From Lepus europaeus (taxonomy: Eukaryota; Chordata; Mammalia; Lagomorpha; Leporidae), in the NCBI RefSeq assembly GCF_033115175.1, contig NC_084828.1, positions 31,060,388 through 31,124,387 of the forward strand: a DNA stretch of 64,000 nt, read 5' to 3'. A program made the translations under genes and the position numbers. Below the pieces are notes generated by a model that was not told the origin of the DNA, did not search any database, and worked only from the letters and a program-made list of their open reading frames with translations. Shown in pieces: positions 1 to 12,601 of the stretch; positions within the stretch are counted from its first letter, which is position 1, and every line of letters starts with the position of its first letter.

Positions 1-195
1 TTTTGACAGTCCTTCAAAATGTTAAGCACCAAATTACCATATGATCTAATAGTCCTATTACTAGGTATACATGCAAGATAATGAATCACACAACACGCAG
101 TGTTTTTGTGCCTGGTTTCCTAAACAGGTCAGCTGTCCCAACAAGGTCTACTGCTTTTATTCATTTCATAAAAATAGTTTTCAGGCAGGTGTTTG

Positions 196-480
196 TTCCA
201 GGGGTTAAGATGCTGCTTGGGAAGTTAGCATCCCATATCACCATGCCTGGCTCACCTCGCAGCTTTTCTGCTTCCTGCTAACGAGCACCCTGGGAGACAG
301 TAGAGGGTGGTCCCTGCCTCTCACAGAGGAGACCCAGAGATGCAGAGTTAGTCCCCTGCTCCAGCTTCAGCTTGACTGAGCCCTGACTGTTGTACTCAAT
401 TGCGAGCAAACCAGTAGCTGGAAGATCACACATGTGTGCGCTCTCTCTTTTTTTGAAATAAAGTAAAAATACATAAAAAA
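196..480 (+). mobile_element. CSINE, old diverged copy
   Basis: Diverged lagomorph C-type SINE. Recognisable blocks in order are GGTTAAGATGCTGCTTGG, GCATCCCATATCA, TTCCTGCTAACGAGCACCC, a lost-consensus middle, GCGAGCAAACCAGTAGCTGG, CTCTCTCTT and an A-rich tail near 460-490. The open frames across it are SINE sequence, not genes. Confidence 0.75.
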
Positions 481-1952
481 ACAAAAATAAACACTTTTCT
501 AGTAGTAGCATTGTGAGGTAGAAAATAACTATGCTGGAATTTTAATCCACTCTCATGATATATTTATGAAGCAATTATTTTATCAATAATTCATTAAACA
601 GAAAAATGTTATAATCACTAATCAACCACTTATCTGAATATAGATTAACTCCTTATGGTAATTTGCATTTTCACCACATCTTGAATGCCATAACAGGTAC
701 ATTAACACACACTATTTCTCTTACTACCCTTTGCAACACATGCACCTGGAGGTGATGATCCTTTATGTTTGGTAAACTGCACGAGGTTTGCCCATCTTTG
801 AACCCTTGCACTGGAAGAAGTTACTGTCAGGAGCGTGTTTCCAAAGGTGGCAGGACTGAAAGGTTGCGCAGCAGCCTGGCTAAAAAAGCTCTGGGAGGCC
901 CCTATCATGTTGACCCTTCAGACCCCTTCCCTTTACTTCCCAAAGCTGCAAAACTACAAAGAGCTGCATTTCCCTTACTTACTCAGGACATTAAAAGGAA
1001 ACCACGCAACAAAAACAAGTGGAGGTCGGACATGGCAGTGAAGTCTTTTGGAAAGAGGTGAGTTGATAATCACAGGATCTTGACAGAGTTTTCTATTAAT
1101 TTGGATTCGATGACCACAAACATGTCACACTTTCATTTCTTTATCACAAAGTACCTATTATGACTATAAAAATGCGAATGTGCTGACTTTAAAAAGATCT
1201 ACTCCCAAAGTAATTTAAAATGTAAAGAATGAATTAATGTGATGCATTATTATGAATAAATAATTCAATGGGGATTGAATTCAAAACTTGATTTTCTAAG
1301 CTTGAGTAAGAACCAAATAGTCTCAATGCGAATTTTTTTGACAAGAGTTTAAAAGGCTTTGCTCAAAAAGAAAACAGAGTACCAAAAGACAAATGAAAGA
1401 TTATCTTAAAAGGCATTAGGTAAAGAACTACCTTCAAAACAAGGTTGTGAGAATACATGGAAGTGAATCAGAATTCAGTGGATTGAATTCTGTCAAATGT
1501 TTTTAGAGAGAGGGAATGTTTACCCAGGAATGACTGGAACATCAGAAAAGGCAAACAGAGAACATTTCAAGCTGTGTTATTGGCATGGCCATGTAAAATT
1601 TACAGCAATGTTGTAAAATAAGAGAAGAATTGATTTTAGATGCCACTAAAGAAATGCAACAATTACTTTAACCCTAAAACATCTATTATCTAGTATTGTT
1701 ATCATTTTTCCACTTTCAAACAATGTTTTTCAAAGGTTATTTAGCAAACTAATGCTTAAAATCTCTATCCTTATATGTATTAGCAGTTCTGACACATAAC
1801 ACTGAATTAAGTCCAATGGTAGTTAAGAACAATTCAGAGGAAGCTTGGAAATACAACACACACACTTTCAAATTATGTTCTGCTTTTCCTGAACAAAGTC
1901 TACAAAATTCCTTACATCCATTGACCATTCTTACTTAACAATTATATAATCA
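481..1952. other. Unique intergenic DNA
   Basis: AT-rich, with no exon-like signals that I can support. Two overlapping plus-strand open frames of 98 and 68 codons (about 765-1061) show no recognisable protein family and no splice context, so I treat them as chance. Confidence 0.6.
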
Positions 1953-2286
1953 GAGGACCAGTGTTATGGTGCAGCTGGTTAAGCTGTCACTCAAGATCCT
2001 GGCATCCCACATGGGAGTGCCAGTGGGTTGGAGTCCTGGCTACTCTCCTTCTAATACATCTTCCTGCTAATGTACCTGGGAAGGCAGCCCAAGTGGTCCG
2101 GGCTCCTACCACCGACTTGAGAGATGGGATGAAGTTCCAGGTTCCTGGTTTCAGCCTGTCACAGACCTGGTTATTGAGGCTATTTTACAAGTAAACCAGC
2201 ACATGGGTGATCGCTCACTCTCTAGCTCTCCTCTCCTGTGGGCTCAGCCTTTCAACATAGTAGATCAGTAGACCTTTAAAAGAACA
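1953..2286 (+). mobile_element. CSINE, old
   Basis: Begins GACCAGTGTTATGGTGCAGC and runs through GGCATCCCACATGGGAGTGC, GGGAAGGCAGCCCAAGTGGT, AAACCAGCACATGGGTGATC and CTCTCTAGCTCTCC to TTTAAAAGAAC. This is the full-length CSINE order with many substitutions. Confidence 0.85.
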
Positions 2287-2289
2287 ATG

Positions 2290-3894
2290 TAATGAAAAAC
2301 ATCCCCTTGCTTTATTCTCACAACTACTTTAAAAAGACAGTGAGCATTTTACCATCTTTAATTTAGTCGATGTTCACGTCACATGAATATTTAACACAAA
2401 GTTGCTTTCAGGAAGAATTTAAGTGACTTGAAGTCCAAGAACAGCAGAAAGGTAAGTGCCTTTAACCCTGCCCACACTCGCGGGGGTGGGGAATCTTTTT
2501 TATCTGCAAATAAAAAGGATTTTTTTTATTTATTTTATTTAAGTTTACAAGTTTCATATATTCCATATACACAGATTTAAGAACCCTGTGATCATTTGGA
2601 TATTTACAATAGCATCTGTGGGCCATTCAAAAATATCACTTTAAAAATTAGCCTGTTGAAAATGTACTGAACTTTGAGTCTGCTCTGTTGCCTTGGCAGG
2701 ACCAGACCAAATGATTTTGTGGGTCTAATATGTGGGCTGTATGTTCCCCACCCCTGAAAGGTTGATATTGTAGTTCTCCTTTCATCATTCATAGGAAATG
2801 AAGTTATGCTGAAATTTCTTGAAAAAGTGCATATTGCAACTTTAGAATGTCTGGGGCAGCGAATAAGAAAAAAAAACCACACTGAGAAGCAGAAACTGTG
2901 AGAGAGAATCAGAATACAAAAACCCAGGAAAAAAATCTAAGTACTTAACTCCAACACTATAATACATCATTTACCACAGTAATTATGTGAACTGGAACCA
3001 CAACCTAATTTTTTGCCTAATTATACCTTATAATGTAAGAAACAATTATAATTGAATTTATGCCATGGTTAAATGATTGCTATTCTACCTAATACTTCGT
3101 CATCTATACTACCTTGACGCACTGATTCCCAATCAATGTTAACTCCATGTGAAAGGAGTAGAAGTCTTCAGAGCCTACTCATGCAATCTCCCTCAATTAA
3201 GTGAGTAAAATGGTATCTGGGAAATTATCAAAATGTAGGATATCAAATATATGGTTTTTACCTATTTGGTACTCTCTTATCCCATATAACACATATAAAT
3301 ACTTTATACTATATAAAGTGTATTATAGAAATACTTCAAAGCCAATTTTTTAAGTTCCCAGCACACTTTACAGTTCATGTATTCATGAATCTGTTGAAGC
3401 AATGCCATGAATACTCCTAATCAATACTAGCTAAATTATCTTTTCTATTAGTTAAACAAAATTGACTTCTGACTAAAACTTGATTTGGCATCATTTCTAC
3501 TACCTTTCTACTACATGTGATGGTATCAAGCAGAGAGGAAACTGGTATTTTTAGCTTCTACATTACAGAAATTTTCCAATGTGTTTTCATTTAGTACCTC
3601 CAATAACCACATGAATCAGACTTTACTATTATTTTGCCAATGAAGAAACAGAAATACAAAACAATTTTCCTAACTAAGAGGGAAGTCTGTCAATTTAGTT
3701 CAAAGGAATTTTATGGCAAAGATGGTAAGAATGTGTGGAAGAAAAGAAAATTATATAGTTGAGTAATTTTTGTGCCTATTCACCAAACTTGCAGGTCATT
3801 TTTAGAATATAAGCCACACCACCTACACAAAGATCCATACATAATTTACAAAATAATTGGCCTATTTTAGAATCATCTCAGTGCAAAGAAGTGC
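2290..3894. other. Unique intergenic DNA with a possible MIR
   Basis: AT-rich unique sequence. At about 3580-3720 the words CCAATGAAGAAACAGAAATAC resemble the core of a minus-strand MIR (normally GATGAGGAAACTGAGGCAC), but the rest is too decayed to be sure. Nothing else is supported. Confidence 0.45.
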
Positions 3895-4110
3895 AAGATA
3901 TTGGCATAGGCAACGACTCCTTGGAAAAGACCCCAGAGGTACAGGCAATTAAAGTCAAGATTGAAAAACAGGATTACATCAAATTGAGAAGCTTTTGAAC
4001 TGCAAAAGAAATGCTCAGCAAAGTGAAGAGGCAACCGACAAAATGGGAGAAATTATTTGCAAGTTATGCAACTAATAAAGTATTAATAACTGGAATGTAA
4101 AGAAGGACAG
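3895..4110 (+). mobile_element. L1 ORF2 3' fragment
   Basis: Closely matches the ORF2 segment at about 22745-22930 of the large L1 in this window. Both contain GACCCCAGAGG, TTGAGAAGCTT, AAAGTGAAGAGGCAAC and ATGGGAGAAATTATTTGCAA in the same order. It is an isolated, degraded fragment of L1 ORF2. Confidence 0.85.
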
Positions 4111-4215
4111 ATATAGATAAAAATGTTTGCAATGGTAATCTAAACTCTTCTTCCACGACAGTGCAATCTAGAAAAAGATCTTTTTTCAACAAAATTGATC
4201 TTTAAAATATTTTTG

Positions 4216-4554
4216 GGGGCTGGCCCTGGCTCACTTGGCTAATCTTCCACCTGCAGCGCGGGCATCCCATGGAGCCCCCGGTTCTAGTCCTGGTTGCTCC
4301 TCTTCCAGTCCAGCTCTCTGCTGTGGCCCAGGAAGGCAGTGGAGGATGGTCCAAGTGCTTGGGTGCCTGCACCCGCGTGGGAGACCAGGAGGAAGCACCA
4401 GGCTCCTGGCTTCGGATCAGCATAGCTCCGGCTGTAGGCCATTTGGGGAGAGGACCAACAGAAGGAAGACCTTTCTCTCTGTCTCTCTCTCTCACTATCT
4501 AACTTTGTCAAATAAATAAAAAATAAAATAAAATAAAAATTCCACTCTGCCACA
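4216..4554 (+). mobile_element. CSINE
   Basis: Starts GGGGCTGGCCCTGGCTCACT and has CCAGTCCAGCTCTCTGCTGT, a CTCTCTGTCTCTCTCTC tract and an AAATAAAATAAAATAAAA tail. The flanks CTTTAAAATATTTTT (about 4200-4214) and CTTTAAAAAAATATTTTT (about 4555-4572) look like an imperfect target-site duplication. Four short open frames on both strands are SINE translations. Confidence 0.9.
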
Positions 4555-4786
4555 CTTTAAAAAAATATTTTTGTATAATTAGCAAATTGTTTTACTATCA
4601 TATTGATAATAATCTAGAAACTATTCATGAACTGCAAAAGAACCAATATGGCCTTCTGGTTTTATTACCAACATTTCTTTATGTCAGCAATAATGATATC
4701 ACCTTACTTATACTAGCCAATGAGAAAACCAACAAAGTGCTTAACTGATGTATTCTCACAATGTCAAAGTTAAATTATATGAAACA

Positions 4787-5125
4787 GGGGCTAGTGCTGT
4801 GTCATAGTGGGTTAAGCCACTGCCTGCAGTGCTGGCATCCCATATGAGCATCAGTTCAAGTCCTGGCTGCTCCGCATACTATCCAGCTCTCTGCTATGGC
4901 CCGGGAAAGCAGTAGAAAATGGAATGAGACCTTGGGCCCCTGAACCCATGTGGGAGACCCAGAAGAAGCTCCTGGCTCCTGGCATCAGATCAGCGCAGCT
5001 CTGACCATTGTGGCCAGTTGGGAAGTGAACCAGCAGATGAAAAGACCTCTCTCTCTCTGCCTTTCCTTCTCTCTCTGTGTGTAACTCTGACCTTTAAATA
5101 AATAAATAAATCTTTTAAAAAAATG
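4787..5125 (+). mobile_element. CSINE
   Basis: Starts GGGGCTAGTGCTGTGTCATA, with GGGTTAAGCCACTGCCTGCA, GGCATCCCATATGAGCATC, CTCTCTGCTATGGCCCGGG, CT-rich sequence and an AAATAAATAAATAAATC tail. ATGAAACA occurs on both sides as a short target-site duplication. Confidence 0.9.
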
Positions 5126-5404
5126 AAATGAAACAGTGAACCGTCCTGGAGAAAGAATCACTGTCTTTTCATAAGCAGCATTTTCATTTCACGAAAAGAA
5201 ATAACTCACAATTTAGTTAATTATACATAAATGTCATTGTCATACATTTCCTATTTAATTTCAGACTTAATTTTTGCCTTTATATGTATAGAAGAGCTAT
5301 GAGAATGCTTTGCCTCATTTGATGACTGTAAGTTAATGGCATTATGAAAAACTACACAGACCAGTTTCTAGAGATTGTGAACTTATTTCATTATAAAAGA
5401 TGTG

Positions 5405-5645
5405 AGGCTATTCAGTCCTGAGCTTATCTTTGTGGAGAGGGTCTTTATTACTGATTCAATGTTCATTTTGGTCATCAGTCTATTTAGGTTGCGATGTCTT
5501 CATGGCTCAATTTAGGTAGGTTGTATGTGTCCAGGAATCTATCCATTTCTTCTAAGTTTCCAGATTTGTTGGCATACAGCTCATTGTAGTAATTGCTGAT
5601 AATTCTTTTTATTTCTGTGGTATCCATTGTTATTTCTTAAGTTTA
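5405..5645 (-). mobile_element. Old L1 ORF2 fragment
   Basis: The plus strand reads the reverse complement of mammalian L1 ORF2: GGTAGGTTGTATGTGTCCAG, ATCTATCCATTTCTTCTAAG, TTGGCATACAGCTCATTGTA and TTATTTCTGTGGTATCCATT. The fragment is short and decayed, and no L1 tail is attached. Confidence 0.8.
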
Positions 5646-7843
5646 GACATTGTCATATTCTTCCAGGAGGAACTTCTTCTTTGGTCATTTTTTTTTTCCT
5701 AGGGATCACCTGTTTCTGGGTAGTCTGGGAGCTAATAATGGTCTTTCCATTAAACAATTTTACACTAAGGAGACTATAATTAACCTTTTGGTAAGGACAA
5801 CTTCTCAAAAATTTAAGGCTTTGAGACCAACATCTATGAATGGTGATTTTCAAAATAAGACAAATCATTGGCTTTTTCTGATGAACAAATGTTAACAACA
5901 CTCTCAGTTGTTGCCCACTGCAGGTGTATAGCTAGCTTTGAAGTAACTGAAGAAATTGTGTGGAACAAATATCAGCAATAATATTTTCAAATAATTTAAG
6001 AAAAAAATTCAATGTAAATTGGAGTGGAATCAGCTAATTTTACCAACTGATGTTGATAGAAAATATATCTCAAGATAAACAATTTTATAAAGCTTTGAAA
6101 ATACAGTGTTTAAAGATCCTAAATACACATTGAGTTGTTCAGCAGCAAGTAATTTGCAGAAGATCAGTCGATCATCTTATCAGTTATTTTAATTGTCTAT
6201 TTCATTTGTTCTCATAACCATCATCAGTTCTGCAACATTTTGTTATGAACAGAAACTGAATGTTCTTTTTTCCTACCACATACCACGTCAATAATTTCAC
6301 AGTGGTAAAGTTTTATTGTGAATTTTTGAGGTCAGGACTGAGATTAAGTTTTTTCAAAATGAAAAGAACTATTATCAAATACTGACTGCTGTGGAAATTA
6401 TCTTTTGCTGCAGACTTGATTATGTATCTTAACAAATTCAATGTAGAATTACTTTTTCTATAGGTAACACACTGTGGTAAAGCCGTTTAATAACTAACTT
6501 TGTTTTAATCTAAAATAATATCAAGCTGCTTTCTACATTTATCAAAAGTTAAAACAAGAAGTGAGGCCTCCCTAAATATGTAAGTTTGTAACAAGTACAT
6601 CTTCCAAGTTTAGCATTCAGGTCTTGGAATCTTTTTCAAACCTTAGTGTCAGTACAAAGAGAATGTTCATATTTACAATTCCTTCTAGTTGTGCCATTGA
6701 GGAGTTTTCTCATAAAAATCAATTGGAAGGGATTCATCAAAATTAAGGGCATGCTAAAAGGAAAATATCAAGAGAAGAATCTAATAGAATTTTATAAATC
6801 TATTCCAAATGATAAGATTGCCCAATTAAAATCACATGCTTGTGGATTGACATCCATATTTAACACTAAAAGATATTTCCAAAGATGAAATATATAAAAT
6901 GTTGCTACAGATCTGTATTAACAGATGAACATTTTCAATCAAGACAGAAACAGTAACATTGAACCTCAACTAAGCAAAATGGTATAGCCCTCCAGAATTT
7001 AATTCTTCTCATTAGTTGATGTATTTTACAAAAGTACTTACTCATTTGTAATTACGTGTCAAATTGATTTCTATAGGAGTGCTTGTATAATATCCTGAGT
7101 TATTCTCCTCTTGGTGTGTACAATTTAAAATATTTGTCATTTAGTCATGTACAGAAGAGGTTTGGTGATCCATGTTCTTATTTCTTTGTAATATTTTAGG
7201 ACCTTTTTATATTAAATATTTTACAAATATATAATCAATTTCATGACATTTTTATTATAAGCAAAATGCTGTAGCATGACATTTATCTTTCAAAATAGCT
7301 TAGCAAGTCATAGATTAAATGTTAAATTTATTTCATTACTGAATAGTATGATTCACAAGTTGAGATGTGAGGAACCAAAGAAATTAAGGATCTAATTGGT
7401 ATTCTGTTTCAGAAGACAGTGTGTAGGTGAGAAAAAGGAGCTGGAAAAAAGTAGATAACCTTGGTGTAAAGATTTTATAAATTGAAGAACTTTTCCTGGG
7501 TGTGTGAGGAAATGGATAAAAGTCTATAAGCAAAGAAGGATAAGAGTGTAAAGGAATTTAAACAGAAAGGTTAATGATAAGTAGGTTAGAAACACAGAAG
7601 TTTTCTATTTGAAAATACTTTAGAGTTTATGTAATTTGAAAATAAAATCTGTGATAGCAAATAATTCTAGAACTTCTTTTAAATGTGTGTAATCATTGAG
7701 ACTGTAGGGGTCAGTCTCCTATGATCAACACAAATCAACTTTGCAAAGTGACAGACAACTCACTCCTACCCTTATAGTCAATGTAACTGAAAACAATCCC
7801 TTCATAATTTTCTATATAAGCTCAAGAGTTTACTTTGTTCATT
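5646..7843. other. Unique AT-rich intergenic DNA
   Basis: No repeat family or gene recognised over 2.2 kb. The overlapping plus and minus open frames at 5650-5901 have no recognisable family, and the 80-codon frame at 6646-6888 is low-complexity and lysine-rich. Confidence 0.55.
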
Positions 7844-8516
7844 CAGACTATTCTTTTTTCTTTTTGTTTTCATTTTATTTTTTAGAAAACTTTTATTTAA
7901 TAAATATAAATTTTGAAAGTACAACTTTTGGTTTGTAGTGGATTTTCCCCCATAATGACCCTCCCACTCACAAACCATCCCATGTCCTACTCCCTCTCCC
8001 ATACCATTATTCATTAAGATTCATTTTTAATTATCTTTATATACATAAGATCAATTTATCATATACTAAGTGAAGATTTCAACAGATTGCACCCACACAG
8101 ATACACAGAGTATAAAATCACTGTTTGAATACTAGTTTTATTGTTAATTTGCATAGTACTACACATTAAGAACAGAGGTCCTACATGGGGAATAAATGCA
8201 CAGTGTCTCCTGTTGTTGATTCAACAATTGGCACTCTTATTTATGACATCAGTAATCACCCGAGGCTCTTGTCATGAGCTGCCAAGGCTATGGAAGCCTC
8301 TTGAGTCCACCAACTTTGATCTTATTTAGACAAGGCCTAGTCAAAGTGGAAGTTCTCTCCTCCCTTCAGAGTAAGGTACCTCCTTTTTTGATGGCCTGTT
8401 CTTTCCACTGGGATTTCACTCACAGAGATCTTTCATTTAGGTCATTTTTGCCAGAGTGTTTTGGCTTTCCATGCCTAAAAAACCCTCATGGGCTTTTTAG
8501 CCGCCAGACTATTCTT
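7844..8516 (-). mobile_element. 5'-truncated L1 3' end with target-site duplication
   Basis: The plus strand shows the reverse complement of the rabbit L1 3' UTR. The L1 3' end is at 7856 (oligo-T side, then AACTTTTATTTAATAAATAT), followed by the C-rich complement of the G-rich tract and then a block shared with 15780-16220 and, inverted, 24840-25330. CAGACTATTCTT at 7844-7855 and 8505-8516 flanks it perfectly, so this is one L1 retrotransposition event. Confidence 0.9.
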
Positions 8517-8808
8517 AAGCACAGTAGCTCTCCCTTAATTGAGCAATATATTCTATTTATTTTGAGATCTTAAGTGGCAGTCTTATCCTTTGATATTCTA
8601 AAAGATCTTACTGGATTTTTTTGAAGGTATCACCTGCTTTCTTCTTACTGCTTAAATTCAGATGTGAGAGAAGAGATGCAATCTAAGGAAAAGATTTAAA
8701 CAAAAAGGATCCAGGAATTGTTTCATATGAATACACAGAAGATGATAATGTGATGGAATGGCTTCCAATAAAAAATCAACCATAAGATTCCATCAATAAA
8801 ATATGATC

Positions 8809-9176
8809 AAAAGACAAAGCTGGCCGGCGCCGTGGCTCAATAGGCTAATCCTCCGCCTTGCGGTGCCAGCATACCAGGTTCTATTCCCAGTCAGGGTGCC
8901 AGATTCTGTCCCGGTTGCCCCTCTTCCAGTCCAGCTCTCTGCTATGGCCCGGGAGTGCAGTGGAGGATGGCCCAAGTGCTTGGGCCCTGCACCCACATGG
9001 GAGACCAGAAGAAGCACCTGGCTCCTAGCTCTGGATCAGTGCCATGCGCTGGCCGCAGCGCACCAGCTGCGGTGGCCATTGGAGCGTGAACCAATGGCAA
9101 AGGAAGACCTTTCTCTCTGTCTCTCTCTCTCTCTCACTGTCTACTCTGCCTGTCAAAAAAAAAAAAAGACAAAGCT
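8809..9176 (+). mobile_element. Young CSINE with target-site duplication
   Basis: Intact head GGCCGGCGCCGTGGCTCAAT at about 8822, B-box-like GGTTCTATTCCCAG, CTCTCTCTCTCTCTC and an A13 tail. AAGACAAAGCT flanks it (about 8811-8821 and 9166-9176). The 134-codon open frame through it is SINE translation. A third copy of the same word follows the next element. Confidence 0.95.
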
Positions 9177-9534
9177 AAGGGGTGGATGTTGTGGCATTGA
9201 GGGTTAAGCCACCATCTGGGATGCAAACATCTCATATTGGAGTGATAGCTTGAGTCCTGATAACTCTGCTTATGATCTAGCTTCCTGCTAATGTAACTGG
9301 GAAGGCAGAAGATGATGACTCAAGTAATTGGGCCTCTGCCACCCATGTGGAAGATCTGAATGCAATTCTAGGCTCAGGGCTTTGTCAGGTTAAGCCCTGG
9401 CTATTGTGGGCATCTAGAAAATAAATCAGCAGATTCAATCAATTTCTCTCCCTTCCACCCTCCCTCCCTCCCTGCCTTCCTCTAAGTCACTATGGGATTC
9501 AAATAAATACATAAGTATTTTAAGAAGACAAAGC
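9177..9534 (+). mobile_element. Older CSINE sharing the target site of its neighbour
   Basis: Diverged SINE beginning AAGGGGTGGATGTTGTGGCA, with GGTTAAGCCACCATCTGGGA, TTCCTGCTAATGTAACTGGG, a (TCCC)n-like pyrimidine part and an AAATAAATACATAAGTATTT tail. AAGACAAAGCTAA precedes it (from 9166) and follows it (from 9524). Confidence 0.88.
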
Positions 9535-9830
9535 TAAAGATATAACTGTAAAATTCTTTATCAAGACCCAAGGAAGACCAAAGATGATGACTTGAAGAAC
9601 CATTCAGCCAAACAACAAGGCATCTAGGAAGTTTAGGAGCATTGTTCTTCAAGGGTCTAACAGAAGCCCACAGTAGACAATGACTTGTCTCCAAGAGATG
9701 TGTAAGTGTGAGTTTGAAATAATGAAGTGGAGCCTATTAAGTTCCACATGAGAATGACTAAGATTTTAAACTGTTTCTTGAAGGAAGTACAACATACATG
9801 GACTTAAAGATATAGAAACAGTACAAAGTG

Positions 9831-10213
9831 AATACAGGCCTTTTTTTATTTATTTTATTTTATTTTATTTTTTGATAGGCAGAGTGGACAGTGAGAGAGA
9901 GACAGAGAGAAAGGTCTTCCTTTTGCCGTTGGTTCATCCTCCAATGGCCGCCACGGCTGGCACTCTGGGGCTGGTGTACCGTGCTGATCCAAAGCCAGGA
10001 GCCAGGTGTTTCTCCTGGTCTCCCATGGGGTGCAGGGCCCAAACACTTGGGCCATCCTCTACTGCACTCCCGGGCCACAGCAGAGAGCTGGACTGGAAGA
10101 GGAGCAACCAGGACAGAATCCGGCACCCCGACCGGGACTAGAACCCGGTGTGCCGGTGCCGCAGGCAGAGGATTAGGCTAGTGAGCCGTGACACCAGCCA
10201 ATACAGGCCTTTT
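9831..10213 (-). mobile_element. Young CSINE, inverted, with target-site duplication
   Basis: The T-rich complement of the tail starts at about 9841, and the head complement ends at about 10199 (GAGCCGTGACACCAGCC). The direct repeat AATACAGGCCTTTT lies at 9831-9844 and 10200-10213. Four open frames across it are SINE artefacts. Confidence 0.94.
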
Positions 10214-10611
10214 GACATCCAGACTTCAAGCAGCAGAAACCAGGAAAGAAAACTATATGATGGAAAGAAACAATGGCTTTCACTGAATAGGGATGATGGA
10301 TCTGAAGGCAAAATCAAGTGCTCAGAGGGTGTACCCAAGAGCTATATCATGTTACCCTACGCCTTGAGAACTAATCAAGTAATAATCTACCAGTGTCATG
10401 CTGGATTTCAAAACTTGTACAACTAGTGAATCCTACATATTCTGTCTTGCCATATTTTTGTAACAGAGGATCTATAGCAAATACGTTATCCCCATTTGAC
10501 TCACATAATTTTTCTTTAGTTCAGATAAAGAGAAATTGTCTTCAAGGAGTCACATCTTAAGGGAAATATCCACACTTTGACATGATTGGCATGATGAGAT
10601 TTTGAACTTTT

Positions 10612-10972
10612 AAGATAACATTGCGGGGGCCGGCGCCATGGCTCAGTCAGTTAATCCTACGCCTATGGCGCTGGCATCCCATGAGGGTGCCGATTCTAGT
10701 CTCGGCTACTCTTCCAATCCAGCTCTCTGCTATGTCCTGGGATAGCAGTAGAAGATGGCCCAAGCCCTTGGGCCCCTGCACCCACACGGGAGACCTGGAA
10801 GAAGCTCCTGGCTCATGGCTTCAGATCGGTGCAGTTCCGGACGTTGTGGCCATTTGGGGAGTGAACTAACAGAAGGAAGACCTTTCTCTCTGTCTCTCCC
10901 TCTCATTGTCTGTAACTCTACCTTTCAAATAAATAAAAAAATAAAATCTGAAAAAAAAAGATAACATTGCAA
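10612..10972 (+). mobile_element. Young CSINE with target-site duplication
   Basis: Head GGGGCCGGCGCCATGGCTCA, B-box-like GATTCTAGTCTCGG, CT tract and an AAATAAATAAAAAAATAAAA tail. AAGATAACATTGC is duplicated exactly at 10612-10624 and 10960-10972. Confidence 0.95.
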
Positions 10973-11733
10973 TGGATAAAGCATTTAAAGGCACTAGCAT
11001 TATGATTTTTATTTTACGTATAGTAAGCATTGGAGTCTTTGAGAACAAAAACAAGGACATCCAAGATGACTGCCATTGATCCTCATTTCCTAGTAATCAT
11101 ATCCTTATGAGGCCTCTCCTATATTTTATATGGTTAACCAGGGAAACAAAGGTGAGAACGCCCACCAGTGCTTCATTTTAAGAAGGAAATATAAAAGTAT
11201 ATCAGCTTGAAATTATATATTCTTAGTGAATTCTATTGCTAGCAGGTATATACAAGGAGAAACAATAGATGAAATTCTTTAGGCAAACAGAAAACAAACT
11301 CAAATAAAAACTAGGATTTCTCCAAAGGAATAAAGAGTGCTTGAAATGGACAATATGAGGGGAAATATCAAATACTATCTTTTGTCATTTAAAAGATTTT
11401 TTAAGAGATAGTTGAATACTATGTTCCTGCAACCCCACCTCTGGTTATTTATACAAAAGGACTGAAATTAAGATCCTGAAGAAATACTAACACAACCATG
11501 ATCATGGCAATATTATTCACAAAGAACAAGAGGTAGAAGCAATCTAGATGTCCACTGATGAATAAGTGGAAAAAAAAATGTATGTAAATTAGTAGGTTTG
11601 CAGGTTATAGACAGACACATACATAATGGAATATTGTTCAGTCTTCCTTCACATGCCACACATGGATAAATTCTGAAAACATTAATTAAGTGAAATCAGC
11701 CAGTATCAGAAAGCCAAATATTGCATGATCCCA

Positions 11734-12066
11734 CTTCAACGTGGCTCACTAGGCTAATCCTCTGCCTTGCGGCGCCAGCACGCCGGGTTCTAGTCCCGGT
11801 CGGGGCACCGGTCCTGTCTCGGATGCCCCTCTTCCAGGCCAGCTCTCTGCTGTGGCCAGGGAGTGCAGTGGAGGATGGCCCAAGTGCTTGGGCCCTGCAC
11901 CCCATGGGAGACCAGGAGAAGCACCTGGCTCCTGGCTTAGGATCAGCGCGGTGTGCCGGCCGCAGCGCGCTGGCCATGGCAGCTATTGGAGGGTGAACCA
12001 ACGGCAAAAGGAAGACCTCTCTGTCTCTCTCTCTCACTGTCCACTCTGCCTGTCAAAAAAAAAAAA
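11734..12066 (+). mobile_element. CSINE inside an old L1
   Basis: Starts abruptly at CAACGTGGCTCACTAGGCTA, so a few bases of the usual GGCCGGCGC head are missing or replaced. It then follows consensus through GGGTTCTAGTCCCGGTCGG, CTCTCTCTCTCACTG and an A13 tail. It interrupts the L1 exactly at the polypeptide end region. Confidence 0.93.
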
Positions 12067-12246
12067 AGAATAAAGAATAGAAAATACAATGGTGTTTTCC
12101 ACAGGCTAGCGGGAGAGAGAAATGGGGAGATATTTAATACGTATAGAGTCAGTTTTGCAAGATAAAAAGTTCTGAAGATCCATTGCACTACTATGTGAAT
12201 ACAGTTTATACTACTGAACTGGGCATTTAAAAGTGGATAAGATAGG

Positions 12247-12503
12247 AGCTGGTGTTGTGGTATAGCAGGTGAAACCACCGCCTGCAACAACGGCATTTCA
12301 CTTGAGTGATGGCTCATGTCACAGTTGGTCTGCTTCTGATCCAGCTCCCCATTGGCCTGGGAAGGCAGCAGAAAATGGTCTAAGTGCTTGGTCCCCTGCC
12401 ACTCATGTGGGAAACCTGGAAGCAGCTCCTGGCTCCTGACAACAGCTTGGCCCAGCCCTGGCTGCTTCAGTCATTTATGGACTGAATGAGCAGATGGAAA
12501 ATT

Positions 12504-12545
<42 letters not shown>

Positions 12546-12601
12546 TTCTCCCTCCCTATATAACTGTGACTTTCAGAGACATAAATAAATCTTTTAAAAA
12601 A
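12247..12601 (+). mobile_element. CSINE inside an old L1 3' UTR
   Basis: Starts GGAGCTGGTGTTGTGGTATA, contains a pure (TC)n run near 12508-12543 and ends ATAAATAAATCTTTTAAAAA. GTGGATAAG before it and TGGATAAG after it are the remains of the target-site duplication. Confidence 0.9.

Noticed and set aside
765-1061. 98-codon plus-strand open frame
   Set aside because: No protein family recognised, overlapped by another frame on the same strand, and no splice or promoter support.
8803-9207. 134-codon open frame, plus strand
   Set aside because: It runs through a CSINE. The same peptide words (for example VPVAPLPVQLSAMA and [11 protein letters not shown]) recur at 22705, 46020, 60473 and elsewhere wherever a CSINE lies, so this is repeat translation.
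12505-12545. (TC)n microsatellite as an independent repeat
   Set aside because: It is the expanded pyrimidine part of the CSINE at 12247-12601.
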